NCBI RefSeq assembly: GCF_900168685.1
Contig: NZ_FVZN01000010.1
Coordinates: 124,001 to 188,000, forward strand
DNA length: 64,000 nt
Origin: Solibacillus isronensis
GTDB lineage: Bacteria; Bacillota; Bacilli; Bacillales_A; Planococcaceae
Direction: 5' to 3'
Shown here piece by piece: positions 1-8,680 of the stretch; position 1 is the stretch's first letter, and each line of letters starts with the position of its first letter. The notes beneath the pieces were generated by a model. It ran no database searches, had not been told where the DNA came from, and saw nothing but the letters and a program-made list of their open reading frames with translations. Both the position numbers and the translations under genes were made by a program.

Positions 1-258
1 TTAGCTATTGACCAAGCGGCAATTACACGCCATTTAAAGCTGCTTGAAGAACAGCAATATGTCGAGCGTAAACGCAATGAAAAGAACAACCGAGAAGTAC
101 TTGTAACGATTTCCGATAAAGGACGAGCATTACTTGAAGGTTGCACAATGTTTAAAGATCAGTTTCTGAATGATCTCTATGAGGATTTTTCGGATAGCGA
201 ATTACAGCAGCTTAAGCAATTTCTTACACGCTTAAATGATAATGTAGATAATCTTTAA
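1..258 (+). CDS. MarR-like winged-helix regulator, C-terminal part
   Basis: The frame is open from the window edge, so the N-terminus and most of the DNA-binding domain lie outside. The visible 85 residues begin in a recognition-helix-like stretch ([20 protein letters not shown]), followed by a wing rich in charged residues ([20 protein letters not shown]) and a C-terminal helix typical of MarR dimerisation regions. A transcription factor is clear from the helix-wing pattern; the MarR family is an inference. A terminator follows at once. The next gene downstream is probably iron-regulated, but nothing here shows that this protein controls it. Confidence 0.75.
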   Translation, partial: LAIDQAAITRHLKLLEEQQYVERKRNEKNNREVLVTISDKGRALLEGCTMFKDQFLNDLYEDFSDSELQQLKQFLTRLNDNVDNL

Positions 259-277
259 CAGTTGCATAACAGTGAAG

Positions 278-323
278 AAAGAAGAACGATTTCCTCCAGC
301 CGGGATTTCGTTCTTCTTTTTTA
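278..323 (+). terminator. Rho-independent terminator of the MarR-like gene
   Basis: AAGAAGAACGA pairs with TCGTTCTTCTT across a loop of about 18 bases, and the hairpin runs into TTTTTT. It starts about 20 bases after the stop codon. Confidence 0.8.
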
Positions 324-397
324 TTGCCTTCCACTACTGGGACGTTCTTAAAGCATCTAACGTTTAAACAATTTAATCTATTACGAACATTTTTAAA

Positions 398-412
398 TGA
401 GAATGTTTATCA
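398..412 (+). promoter_or_regulatory. Candidate Fur box
   Basis: TGAGAATGTTTATCA matches 12 of the 14 fixed positions of the 7-1-7 Fur consensus (TGATAAT-N-ATTATCA). It lies about 55 bases upstream of the next start codon and just before a TATACT/TATAAC -10-like region, a position suited to repression. A second palindromic AT stretch (AATAATCATTATT) lies nearer the gene. Confidence 0.55.
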
Positions 413-467
413 TCTATGATATACTATAACTATAAAGAAAATAATCATTATTTAAGGAGAATGTATT

Positions 468-1184
468 ATGCAAATATACTGGACGAAAATAAATAAAATC
501 ATTGAAGAAACACCAGAAGTAAAAACGTTTTTACTGGATCTTCCTGAAGGCTTCACATGGGAGGAAGGAGCGCATACACATCTTGCTTTAGAAGGCTTCA
601 ATGCCGGTGATCAGCCAAATAAAAGCTTAGTTCGTCATATGTCCATCTCCACATTACCAAATGAGAAGACTGTCGGCATTACAACTCGCATAAGAGAACT
701 GTGCTCTGAGTTTAAATCGATCTTAAGAAATCTGGAAGTCGGCGATAAAGTTGCACTGTTTAAAATCCATTCCAATGTACCGCTGAAAAGAGAAGATAAG
801 AATATTTACTTGTTATCTTCAGGTGTAGGTCTTGCAACGTTCAGACCGCTTGTACTAACTTATTTGGAACGCCCTGATAACATCAACCGCATTCATTCTC
901 TTACTATCGATTCAACAAAAGATTACTTATTTACTGATGTTTTTGAATCTGCACCTGATAAAAATTTCACATCACAATATGTTGATAATCGAAAAGATTA
1001 CTATGAAGAAGTGAAAAAACTTGCCGCAGATCAAGATGGTCTATTTTATGTTGTCGGCAGTGATGAGTTTATTTTGCAAAACATTGACGTGTTGCGTGAA
1101 CAAGGTATTAAACAAGAACAAATTGTCCTTGATAAACGCGAACGACAATTACCTAATTTCTTCCCGGTAGAATCTACAATTTAA
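468..1184 (+). CDS. FAD-binding oxidoreductase, ferredoxin-reductase-like
   Basis: This 238-residue protein has the layout of the ferredoxin-NADP reductase superfamily: an N-terminal beta-barrel carrying the flavin-contact motif RHMSIST (residues 56-62) and a nucleotide-binding half starting at LLSSGVGLATFRPL (about 115-128). The second motif is a variant of the usual GxGIxP signature, so the pyridine nucleotide preference is uncertain. The near-C-terminal FYVVGSDEFI segment matches the conserved region that ends this fold. There are no TM segments or Fe-S cysteines, so it is a cytosolic flavin reductase. The start has a clear AAGGAG site. The upstream Fur-like box suggests a role in iron acquisition, such as reducing siderophore or haem-derived iron; that role is inferred. 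Confidence 0.75.
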   Translation: MQIYWTKINKIIEETPEVKTFLLDLPEGFTWEEGAHTHLALEGFNAGDQPNKSLVRHMSISTLPNEKTVGITTRIRELCSEFKSILRNLEVGDKVALFKIHSNVPLKREDKNIYLLSSGVGLATFRPLVLTYLERPDNINRIHSLTIDSTKDYLFTDVFESAPDKNFTSQYVDNRKDYYEEVKKLAADQDGLFYVVGSDEFILQNIDVLREQGIKQEQIVLDKRERQLPNFFPVESTI

Positions 1185-1195
1185 TTGATAATATA

Positions 1196-1246
1196 AAACG
1201 GGGCTATCCGAAAAAGTATTCTACTTTTCGGATAGCCCCGTTTTTA
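1196..1246. terminator. Bidirectional terminator
   Basis: A perfect stem, ACGGGGCTATCCGAAAA with its complement, is flanked by A and T runs. It ends the plus-strand oxidoreductase gene and the minus-strand rlmD gene, which converge here. Confidence 0.92.
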
Positions 1247-1255
1247 ATCTTTATT

Positions 1256-2626
1256 TTATACTAACTCCAACCATGCCACCGCTTCACAGTGCGTCGTGTG
1301 CGGGAACATATCAACCGGTTGTACTTCTTTTGTTTTATATCCACCATCTTCTAAAATGCGGAGGTCGCGCGCAAGTGTTGCCGGGTTGCATGATACGTAC
1401 ACTGCACGCTTCGGTTTTTGCTCGATGATTGTATTCAGTAGCGCTTCATCACAGCCTTTACGCGGTGGATCGACTACTAATACATCTGCTTCTTTACCTT
1501 CTTTATACCAGCGGGGAATGACTTCCTCTGCCGGACCTGCTTCGAAATATGTGTTTGTAAAGCCGTTTAGTGCGGCATTGCGTTTTGCGTCCTCGATAGC
1601 CTGCTCAACAATTTCAACGCCCATTACATGACCAGCCTTTTGGGCTAAAAATAGTGAAATGGATCCGATGCCGCAGTATGCGTCGATTACGCGTTCATTG
1701 CCTGTCAGCTGTGCATAATCGAGTGCTTGTTTATAAAGCACTTCTGTTTGAACAGGGTTGACTTGATAAAACGAGCGTGCCGAAATTTCAAAGCGGACAT
1801 TGCCGATTGTATCTTCAATTGTATCCTTGCCCCAAAGCGTGAATGTATCATTGCCGAAAATTACATTTGTCTTCTCGCCATTAACATTTTGCACAATGGA
1901 CGTGACATTAGGAATATGTGCTCGGATTTTTTCGATTGCCGCGCTAGCCTGCGGGAATTTCTTAGACTTTGTTACAAGTACGACCATCACTTCGCCTGTT
2001 GCACGCCCTTTACGAACGACAACGTGACGCAGCATGCCTTGATGGTATTTTTCATCATATGGACGCACACCTAAAATCTCTAATTCACGTTTCAAGTCTG
2101 CCATGACCACATCGGCTTCCCCTGTTTGAATTAAACAACGTTCCATATCAACGATTGAGTGTGACTTCGTTTTATAGAAGCCTGCCACCATCTGCCCTAC
2201 TTCGTTTTGCGCGAAAGGTATTTGTGATTTGTTGCGGTAATGCCAAGGCTCTTCCATCCCTTTTACAGGAAGGACAGGTGCATCGATTTTACCAAGACGC
2301 TTCATCACATTTGCGACCATATTTTGTTTCCATTTTAATTGTCCCTCATAAGAAAGATGCTGTAATTGGCATCCCCCACATTGCGAGAAATAGACACATG
2401 GAGCTTCTACACGATCGGGTGACTTTTCCAGTATATTTACAACTTTTGCAAAGCCATAATTTTTTAATGTTTTCATAACATGAATCTCGGCAGTTTCTCC
2501 AGGAAGTGCCCCTTGTATAAATAATGGATAGCCATCAATTTTCGCGACGCCATTGCCATCATGTGTTAAATCTTCTATATAAACTGTTTGACGATCATTT
2601 TTTTTAATTGGTGCAGACATGTTCAT
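1256..2626 (-). CDS. rlmD: 23S rRNA (uracil-5-)-methyltransferase, RlmD/RlmCD type
   Basis: This 456-residue S-adenosylmethionine-dependent RNA methyltransferase forms 5-methyluridine in 23S rRNA. It starts with a TRAM RNA-binding domain (about 12-69). The [4Fe-4S] ligands are visible as Cys77, Cys83 and Cys86 (CxxxxxCGGC) and Cys164. The methyltransferase core has [14 protein letters not shown], the DPPRKGCDE motif, the catalytic Cys413 in [11 protein letters not shown] and a conserved Glu near the end (HCEAVAW). In B. subtilis the orthologue (RlmCD, formerly YefA) modifies both U747 and U1939 and lies close to dgkB, as here. Whether this copy has dual specificity cannot be read from the sequence. 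Confidence 0.93.
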   Translation of the reverse strand: MNMSAPIKKNDRQTVYIEDLTHDGNGVAKIDGYPLFIQGALPGETAEIHVMKTLKNYGFAKVVNILEKSPDRVEAPCVYFSQCGGCQLQHLSYEGQLKWKQNMVANVMKRLGKIDAPVLPVKGMEEPWHYRNKSQIPFAQNEVGQMVAGFYKTKSHSIVDMERCLIQTGEADVVMADLKRELEILGVRPYDEKYHQGMLRHVVVRKGRATGEVMVVLVTKSKKFPQASAAIEKIRAHIPNVTSIVQNVNGEKTNVIFGNDTFTLWGKDTIEDTIGNVRFEISARSFYQVNPVQTEVLYKQALDYAQLTGNERVIDAYCGIGSISLFLAQKAGHVMGVEIVEQAIEDAKRNAALNGFTNTYFEAGPAEEVIPRWYKEGKEADVLVVDPPRKGCDEALLNTIIEQKPKRAVYVSCNPATLARDLRILEDGGYKTKEVQPVDMFPHTTHCEAVAWLELV

Positions 2627-2809
2627 TTCTTCCTCTCATTTCAATCACTTTATTGTACCACGCTCCATATATTTTGCACTTATTATACTTTCTACTAATG
2701 TTCTGACTAATCCCAATTATTACTTTTGTTCTAGTATTCAGTAAGTATTACCTATATAATTTACCTTATAGCTCTAATAATTCTACTAATTTCAAGGAGA
2801 AGAAAAAAT

Positions 2810-4495
2810 ATGTCAGTTCGCAAAAAACTTAATATAGGCTTTATTTTAATCGGGATGATTCTTCTACTTTCAATTGGATTTGCAACCGTTCAGTTTTTCC
2901 GTATCGGTGATGAAGTTTCCAAAGCTGTTGATGTACAGATGGCACAGGTTACCCGTATTAATGATATTCAGCAGCACATATTATCCCAAGGAATTTATGC
3001 ACGTGCCTATGCAGTAGACCCTTCTCAAAATAATTTGGATTTACTAAACAGCCATACAACAAGCCTCGTCCAATTAATTGAAGAGGTACAAGGTGAAAAT
3101 ATTTTAGCAGAAGCTACACCGGTTATTACTAACTTAAAGGATCAATCAGAAATAATCTCTGAGCAAATGGATAAGATCATCTCATCTGTACAAGCCCGCG
3201 ATATATCATCCGCTCTTTCAATGGTGAATGGCGATTATACATATACGAGCGTGTTCACGAGCGAACTTGCGGAGAAAGTGGAACAAATCGAAAACAAAGA
3301 GCTTGATAAAGTGGTAAACAATACGAAAGATATGATCTCCCTTTCTACGATTTTGTCGATTATTTTCATTATTATTACGCTTATCGTCATCGGCTTTTAT
3401 ATGATTTATACGAAATACGGTATTACACAGCGTCTCCAATCCATTACAAATGATCTGGAACAAATCGCTGATGGAAACATTAAAGTTTTACATAAGCCGG
3501 TTCATACAAAAGATGAATTCGGTATGCTGTCGAATGCATTCATTTCATTGCAGCGTAATTTTGAGGATTTGTTAATAAGTATTCAGCAAAATGCAAATCA
3601 GCTTAGCAATTCGGCCGATGCACTTATGGCAAACAGCGGGACGATTTCTTCGGAAACTGCCCACATTAAAGAATTGATCGAGCATACTGCACAGACAGCC
3701 TCAATGATGACAATTGGGGCAAATGAAAGTGCACTTGCTGTAGATGAGACTGCACAGGGCATTAATTCGATTGCACGTGCAACACAGGACCTGCATAGTG
3801 GTGCTGTCACATTAACGCAGTTCGCCAATGATGGGGTAAAAATTATTGATGAAGCGATGCAGCAAATGGAAACAGTACATGCATCGACTCAATCAATTTC
3901 CAACCTTTCGAATGTTTTAATCGAACAGTCGGGACAAATCAGCACAATTACGAAAGCTATTACTGATATCGCGGATCAGACAAATCTGCTTGCCTTAAAT
4001 GCTGCCATTGAAGCGGCTAGAGCTGGTGAACATGGGAAAGGCTTTGCTGTAGTTGCAGATGAAGTGCGCAAACTCGCGGAGCAATCCAAAAAGTCGGCAA
4101 ATGAAATTGTTCATTTAACCGAAACGATTCAGCACAATTCCCAAAATGTTGGCGAAGCTGTGGAAAGCAGTCTTAAGTGTGCTACTGATGGAGTTGTTGT
4201 CATCGATCGTGCCGGTCAGTCATTCCATACGATTACCGACAATATTTACAATATAACGGAGCGTGTAGAACATATTTCTGCTACATCACAGCAAATTTCA
4301 GCAAGCTCTGAAGAAGTCGCCGCTTCAGTCATCGAAATTTCGCAAGGTACAGAAAAAACGATGATGGATGTAGAGCAAGTTGCCAATGCGACTCAACTGC
4401 AAACTGAAATTGTCGTTGAAATGGAAGAGCTGTCTAAACGTTTAGCTAATCAGGCAAAACAGCTCCAACAAAGCATGGATAAATTTACATTGTAG
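2810..4495 (+). CDS. Methyl-accepting chemotaxis protein
   Basis: This 561-residue transmembrane chemoreceptor has TM1 at about 8-28, an extracellular sensor of about 145 residues with a helical-bundle look, and TM2 at about 177-199. A HAMP domain follows (about 200-255, containing [11 protein letters not shown]), then a long cytoplasmic coiled coil. The signalling tip is unmistakable: [20 protein letters not shown], then [20 protein letters not shown] (about 384-424), which docks CheA and CheW. Glu/Gln pairs for adaptation methylation occur on both sides. The start has an AAGGAGA site. The sensor is not a Cache or PAS type I recognise, so the ligand is unknown. It is a single-gene unit with its own terminator. 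Confidence 0.93.
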   Translation: MSVRKKLNIGFILIGMILLLSIGFATVQFFRIGDEVSKAVDVQMAQVTRINDIQQHILSQGIYARAYAVDPSQNNLDLLNSHTTSLVQLIEEVQGENILAEATPVITNLKDQSEIISEQMDKIISSVQARDISSALSMVNGDYTYTSVFTSELAEKVEQIENKELDKVVNNTKDMISLSTILSIIFIIITLIVIGFYMIYTKYGITQRLQSITNDLEQIADGNIKVLHKPVHTKDEFGMLSNAFISLQRNFEDLLISIQQNANQLSNSADALMANSGTISSETAHIKELIEHTAQTASMMTIGANESALAVDETAQGINSIARATQDLHSGAVTLTQFANDGVKIIDEAMQQMETVHASTQSISNLSNVLIEQSGQISTITKAITDIADQTNLLALNAAIEAARAGEHGKGFAVVADEVRKLAEQSKKSANEIVHLTETIQHNSQNVGEAVESSLKCATDGVVVIDRAGQSFHTITDNIYNITERVEHISATSQQISASSEEVAASVIEISQGTEKTMMDVEQVANATQLQTEIVVEMEELSKRLANQAKQLQQSMDKFTL

Positions 4496-4502
4496 AATGA
4501 TT

Positions 4503-4550
4503 ACCTTCACTTTAACGGTTTCTAATTGTTGAAGTGGAGGTTTTTTAGAA
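4503..4550 (+). terminator. Terminator of the chemoreceptor gene
   Basis: CCTTCACTTTAAC pairs with GTTGAAGTGGAGG, using two G-U pairs, and runs into TTTTTT. Confidence 0.8.
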
Positions 4551-4562
4551 GTTTCTCATGGG

Positions 4563-4816
4563 ATATTAGAACGGTTTTTCGTTTATTAAAAAAGAATTCA
4601 ACAGGGGGTTTAGGTTGCTCTCTTCTTATGAGATTGTGCGGATATTAGAACAATGGGGAGCTTTATTAGAAAATGTTGAAAGGATATTAGAACATTTGGT
4701 CAGTTTATTTGAACATCTTGGCCCGATATTAGAAGATCAAGCAAATATATTAGATCTTCCACCTTTTATTAGAACTTAATTTATTTTATTAGAACATTTT
4801 AGTGATATATTAGAAA
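4563..4816. repeat. Phased array of TATTAGAA motifs, about 21-bp period
   Basis: TTAGAA or a one- to two-base variant starts at 4566, 4586, 4645, 4666, 4687, 4708, 4729, 4750, 4769, 4789 and 4810. From 4645 on the spacings are 21, 21, 21, 21, 21, 19, 20 and 21 bases, about two helical turns. Copies alternate between GATATTAGAAC and TTTATTAGAAC flavours. The array fills the gap between the chemoreceptor terminator and the dgkB terminator, and no convincing gene explains it. Confidence 0.8.
4615..4779 (+). CDS. Possible 54-residue heptad-repeat peptide inside the motif array
   Basis: A TTG start has an AGGGGG site six bases upstream (4603-4608). The frame then reads an ideal leucine-zipper-like series: ILEQWGA, LLENVER, ILEHLVS, LFEHLGP, ILEDQAN, ILD. 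The heptads come from the 21-bp DNA period. The DNA period continues on both sides of the frame, so the peptide may be a by-product of a repeat maintained at DNA level. No promoter or close terminator is evident. I give it as a possibility only. Confidence 0.22.
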   Translation: MLSSYEIVRILEQWGALLENVERILEHLVSLFEHLGPILEDQANILDLPPFIRT

Positions 4817-4861
4817 TCCGCTTGCTCGCTCGCTCCCCTGCCCCCCAACTCTCCCTCCAAA

Positions 4862-4897
4862 ACAAAAAACTCACAAGGGTATTCCACTACCCTTGCA
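4862..4897 (-). terminator. Terminator of dgkB
   Basis: Read on the minus strand, GCAAGGGTA pairs with TACCCTTGT across a short loop and leads to GTTTTTTGTTTT. It lies just after the dgkB stop. Confidence 0.85.
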
Positions 4898-4905
4898 AGC
4901 TTTAG

Positions 4906-5832
4906 TTAAATTACTTCTTCATCCGTTTCAATTTCACGAATTTTATCGATTGGCACGAATACTTCAATATGCCGCTTTAAATTTTGGAAAACAGCTGGTG
5001 CATCGCCGCCGTATTCCCCGTCCAGATTTAAATGAACTTCCTGATCAGATGATACGACAACACGACTAGCTTTTCGGTAAACGACACGTTCATCGGATAA
5101 ATGCTCGCCACGTAATGCCAGTGAAGCAATACGTATGAAATCGGCTATATTACATTCCTTTAAAATCATAACGGTAAACAGCCCGTCATTGATCGATGCA
5201 TCGGGCGCAATTTTTTCGAAACCGCCTACTGAATTTGTTAAGCCGCATAAAAACATCATCGCTTTTCCATCAAATTCTTCATCATCCATTTGGATTTTCA
5301 TATGCGTCGCTTTAATAGAAGGAATCATTTCAATCGCCTTCAAATAATACGCCATTTGCCCAAGTACCGTTTTCATTCTGCTCGGTACTTCGTATGTCAG
5401 CTCGGTAATTCGCCCGCCTGCAGCAATGTTGATAAAGTAGCGGTCTTCATTCAAAATGCCGACATCAACAGGTATCGTATCCCCTGCTACAATAATGTTC
5501 AGCGCTTCCTCGACATTTCGCGGAATTCGAACAGCCCGTGCAAAGTCATTTGTCGTCCCCATTGGAATCAAACCGAGCTTCGGCCGTTTTTCACATTGAC
5601 TAACACCTGCGACTACCTCATTTAACGTACCGTCACCGCCAACCGCAATTACGACATCGAATTCGCGTCTTACGGCTTCGATAGCAGCTTTAGTTGCATC
5701 ACCTTCGCCAGTCGTTGCATGGCATGAAGTTTCGTATCCAGCTATTTCAAGTTTCTCCAATACTTCTGGAAGATGCCTCTTAAATGCTTCACGGCCCGAA
5801 GTTGGGTTATATATAATTCTCGCTCTTTTCAT
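4906..5832 (-). CDS. dgkB: Diacylglycerol kinase (lipid kinase)
   Basis: This 308-residue soluble lipid kinase phosphorylates diacylglycerol, recycling DAG released during lipoteichoic acid synthesis. The motifs of the DagK/LCB5 fold are clear: NPTSG (9-13), the nucleotide-binding GGDGTLNEVV (65-74), and the GTTNDFAR loop (92-99). I chose the ATG at 5832 (MKRARIIYNP) because AGGATGAG lies six bases before it and the family begins there; TTG at 5874 and ATG at 5865 would add a non-conserved extension. In B. subtilis it sits between the gatCAB region and rlmCD. Here it stays near rlmD but is about 35 kb from gatB. Confidence 0.9.
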   Translation of the reverse strand: MKRARIIYNPTSGREAFKRHLPEVLEKLEIAGYETSCHATTGEGDATKAAIEAVRREFDVVIAVGGDGTLNEVVAGVSQCEKRPKLGLIPMGTTNDFARAVRIPRNVEEALNIIVAGDTIPVDVGILNEDRYFINIAAGGRITELTYEVPSRMKTVLGQMAYYLKAIEMIPSIKATHMKIQMDDEEFDGKAMMFLCGLTNSVGGFEKIAPDASINDGLFTVMILKECNIADFIRIASLALRGEHLSDERVVYRKASRVVVSSDQEVHLNLDGEYGGDAPAVFQNLKRHIEVFVPIDKIREIETDEEVI

Positions 5833-5943
5833 ATTGATCTCATCCTGATTAATTATATTTTTCATCCTGTCCAAAGTATACTGCTGTATGTTTTAGAAAA
5901 GCAACAATAGTACCCGGTATATTCTCTTCAATAATACGCTTAA

Positions 5944-5982
5944 AATAGAAAAAAGTTCCTACTATATTATATAGTAAGAACT
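5944..5982 (-). terminator. Terminator of the thioredoxin-like gene
   Basis: On the minus strand, AGTTCTTACTATA pairs with TATAGTAGGAACT, with one G-U pair, and is followed by TTTTTTC. Confidence 0.8.
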
Positions 5983-6008
5983 CTTAAAAGTAACAGGTTA
6001 AGTAAAAA

Positions 6009-6566
6009 TTATATTGCTGAGCTTACCTTATTTTTAAAATCTTCATATACGTAGCCCCACAGCTTTGAATCGTTTACATATTGTCCGCGCATATTTTCGT
6101 ATACCGCTTTTTGTGCTTCTTCAAATGACGGATCTTCTTTATCCGGTAATGTCGCACGTAAATCAGTTACAAGCTGCTGTAATTGCGGTGCACGTGGTCC
6201 CCATGTAGTAATTACTTCCCCGGCTTCATTTAAAACTAAATACATTGGAATAGCTCGTCCGCCATTTGTTAAATAACGATCGATCAAATCTGTATCCGCA
6301 TCACGTAATGCCGTACGAATTTCCACATCTGCCGCTTCCGCTACTTTACGGATGATTGGGTTGTTAATCATTGCATCACCGCACCAGTCTTCCGTGATAG
6401 CTAAAATATGGACATTAGCATTTTTCAGTTTTTCAATAAAAGCTGCATCTTCCGGAAGTTCAAAGCTCTCATAAATCGCAAAGCTTTGTTCTTTCAGTTG
6501 AGACATTGCGTCCATATATTCCTTCATTGATGTGCTCTCTTCAAAATATTGTTGTTCAGTTTTCAT
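6009..6566 (-). CDS. Thioredoxin-family protein with a single-cysteine WCGDA site
   Basis: This 185-residue cytosolic protein has a thioredoxin fold. The active-site loop at residues 61-65 is WCGDA rather than WCGPC, so the resolving cysteine is missing. The cis-proline region (GGRAIPMYLVLN) is present. An N-terminal helical extension of about 50 residues and a C-terminal helix make it longer than thioredoxin. The start at 6566 is preceded by AAAGGTGGT; the ATG at 6584 has a poorer site. With one cysteine it cannot cycle as an ordinary dithiol reductase; a bacillithiol- or partner-dependent role, or a non-redox role, is possible. This type is common in Bacillales. Confidence 0.8.
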   Translation of the reverse strand: MKTEQQYFEESTSMKEYMDAMSQLKEQSFAIYESFELPEDAAFIEKLKNANVHILAITEDWCGDAMINNPIIRKVAEAADVEIRTALRDADTDLIDRYLTNGGRAIPMYLVLNEAGEVITTWGPRAPQLQQLVTDLRATLPDKEDPSFEEAQKAVYENMRGQYVNDSKLWGYVYEDFKNKVSSAI

Positions 6567-6918
6567 ATATATACCACCTTTCATTTCTCTCTTCTATTTT
6601 GCACGTTTTAAAGAAAAAAAGAAAGTTTTATGTGTCAAAATTGTTACACAATAATACAATTCTAAATTTTCAAAATAACCTGTATAAAACAGCAAATATT
6701 TAATATTTTCGAGAATATAAAATCAATTAAAATTTTATCCAAATAATAATACATTATAATAAAATAATTAAAAATTTTCTTAATTATTTTATTTATTAAT
6801 ATCTATAAAATATTTTTAATGCAGTATATATTTCTCATAAATATTCTGATATATTAAAATAACGCACCAAAAAATTATCAGAAAATTTAATTTACATGAT
6901 TTTCTAGGAGGGTTATTT
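6567..6918. other. AT-rich divergent intergenic region upstream of opp
   Basis: About 350 bases separate the thioredoxin-like gene from oppA and are almost pure A/T. They hold a small inverted repeat (ATTGT-TAC-ACAAT, 6640-6652), a TTGACA hexamer on the minus strand near 6632 without a clear -10, several TATATT/TAAAAT candidates on the plus strand, and the CodY box listed separately. No gene is seen. Confidence 0.6.
6873..6887 (+). promoter_or_regulatory. CodY box upstream of the opp operon
   Basis: AATTATCAGAAAATT matches the CodY consensus AATTTTCWGAAAATT at 14 of 15 positions. It ends 31 bases before the oppA start, overlapping the expected promoter or 5' leader. CodY represses peptide importers when branched-chain amino acids and GTP are abundant in relatives, which fits this location. 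Confidence 0.75.
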
Positions 6919-8538
6919 ATGAAACGCAATAAAAAGGTCGCATTGACTGCTACAGCACTTTCATTATCTGCATTACTTGCAGCTTGTGGTGGTGGAGAAG
7001 AAACGAAATCTACATCATCTGGAGATGGTGAAAAAGAATTGGATTTACTGATCACTTCGGAGCCGCCTTCATTACATCCTCAATTGGCTTCAGATTCAAC
7101 TTCCGGTGCTATTTTAGAAAGCACATTTGAAGGTTTAACAACAATGGTTGAAGGTGAGCCGGTTTTAGCTGCTGCTGAAGACTATAAAGTATCTGATGAT
7201 CTTTTAACTTACACGTTCACTTTACGCGACGCACAATGGTCGAATGGCGAAAAAGTAACGGCTGAAGATTTTGCATACGCTTGGAAATGGGCATTAAACC
7301 CGGAAAATGCGTCAGATTATTCTTCAATCCTTTACCCAATTAAAGGAGCAGAAGCTTACAATAATGGTACTGGCTCTGCAGAAGATGTAGGCGTTAAAGC
7401 AATCGACGAAAAAACGTTAGAAGTAACATTAAATGCTCCAACTCCATATTTCTTGGAGTTAACAGCATTCAAAACGTTCTACCCAATCCATAAAGCAACA
7501 GCTGAAGCGGATCCAAAATGGTACACAGAAGCAGATACTTATGTATCGAATGGTGCATTCAACTTAACCACTTGGAACCACTCAGGCGATATCGTTTTAG
7601 AGAAAAGCGATACTTACTGGGATACTGAAAACGTAGATATCGATACAGTAAACATTGCAATGGTTGAGTCAGAAACAACTCAAATGACAATGTTTGACGC
7701 TGGAGAAATCGATTTCCTAGGCGCTCCTTACGGGACAATTTCTCTTGATGCAATCGACCGTTTAAAATCAGAAGACAAATTAAACGTTTCTGATATGTCA
7801 TCTATTTACTGGTACAAGTTCAATACAAAAGATCCAGTAATGCAAAACGAAAACATTCGTAAAGCATTGGCATTGTCAATCGACCGTGAAGGCTTAATTA
7901 GTAATGTAATAAAAGGTGAACAACAACCTGCATTAGGTATCGTGCCAAACTCTGTAGAGGGCTTCGGCGATGATGAAGGATACTTCAAAGATGCTGATTT
8001 CGAAGAAGCGAAGAAATATTTAGATGCTGGTTTGAAAGAATTAGGCTTAGCCAGCGCTAAAGATTTAGAAGTAAAAGTTTCATACAACACTTCTGAAGCA
8101 CACTCTGCTATCGCACAATTCATTCAGCAAGGCTGGTCATCGAATTTAGGTATTACTGTTAAACTTGATAACTCGGAATGGCAAGTATACTTGGATAAAA
8201 TCAGCAATGGCGATTACCAAATTGGTCGTCTTGGCTGGGGCGCTGACTACAATGATGCGTACACATTCCTTGAAATGTACAACTCTGCTGAAAACGGCAA
8301 TAACCAAACTGGTTGGTCAAACGATGAGTACACTGCATTATTAAATGAGTCAATCACTGAAACAGATCCGGAAAAACGTACGGAAAAATTATTAGCTGCA
8401 GAAGCTGTAATTATGGAAGATATGCCAGTTGCACCAATCTACTACAACACTAACTTAAACGTTGTATCTGATGAAGTAGAAAATATGGCTCCGGATGCTT
8501 TAGGTAATATTAACCTTAAGTACGTTAAAGTGAAGTAA
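6919..8538 (+). CDS. oppA: Oligopeptide ABC transporter substrate-binding lipoprotein
   Basis: This 539-residue extracytoplasmic binding protein of SBP family 5 captures peptides for the OppBCDF importer. A lipoprotein signal peptide ends in the lipobox LLAAC with Cys23 as the lipid anchor, followed by a low-complexity linker (GGGEETKSTSSGDGEK). The mature start (LDLLITSEPPSLHPQLASDS) and the later GxxxxxGWGADYNDAYTFLE segment are typical of OppA. The start follows AGGAGGG at good spacing. It is first in the operon and separated from oppB by a hairpin, consistent with the higher expression usual for binding proteins. Peptide length preference cannot be read here. Confidence 0.92.
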   Translation: MKRNKKVALTATALSLSALLAACGGGEETKSTSSGDGEKELDLLITSEPPSLHPQLASDSTSGAILESTFEGLTTMVEGEPVLAAAEDYKVSDDLLTYTFTLRDAQWSNGEKVTAEDFAYAWKWALNPENASDYSSILYPIKGAEAYNNGTGSAEDVGVKAIDEKTLEVTLNAPTPYFLELTAFKTFYPIHKATAEADPKWYTEADTYVSNGAFNLTTWNHSGDIVLEKSDTYWDTENVDIDTVNIAMVESETTQMTMFDAGEIDFLGAPYGTISLDAIDRLKSEDKLNVSDMSSIYWYKFNTKDPVMQNENIRKALALSIDREGLISNVIKGEQQPALGIVPNSVEGFGDDEGYFKDADFEEAKKYLDAGLKELGLASAKDLEVKVSYNTSEAHSAIAQFIQQGWSSNLGITVKLDNSEWQVYLDKISNGDYQIGRLGWGADYNDAYTFLEMYNSAENGNNQTGWSNDEYTALLNESITETDPEKRTEKLLAAEAVIMEDMPVAPIYYNTNLNVVSDEVENMAPDALGNINLKYVKVK

Positions 8539-8594
8539 TTTTAACTAGTTAGTATTTACTCCTGCGATGGTCAAAAAATTAAATCATCGTAAAT

Positions 8595-8634
8595 AGGGAG
8601 TGCCTCGAAATTATATTTCGGGCACTCCCTTTCA
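8595..8634 (+). terminator. Intercistronic hairpin between oppA and oppB
   Basis: AGGGAGTGCC pairs with GGCACTCCCT, extended by CGAAA/TTTCG inside, and is followed by only a short T run. It is probably a partial terminator or a 3' stabiliser that raises oppA message over oppBCDF. Confidence 0.75.
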
Positions 8635-8680
8635 TAGTTTTATCGAATTTTCAAAATAGTATAAAAAGGAGGTACGGACA

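Noticed and set aside
290-306. CAGCCGGGA in the loop of the first terminator, similar to the purH-purD loop motif
   Set aside because: Single occurrence with a different core (AGCC instead of GGCC) in an ordinary terminator; treated as chance.
6770-6800. Second CodY-like match in the opp upstream region
   Set aside because: Four mismatches in very AT-rich DNA; not distinguishable from background.
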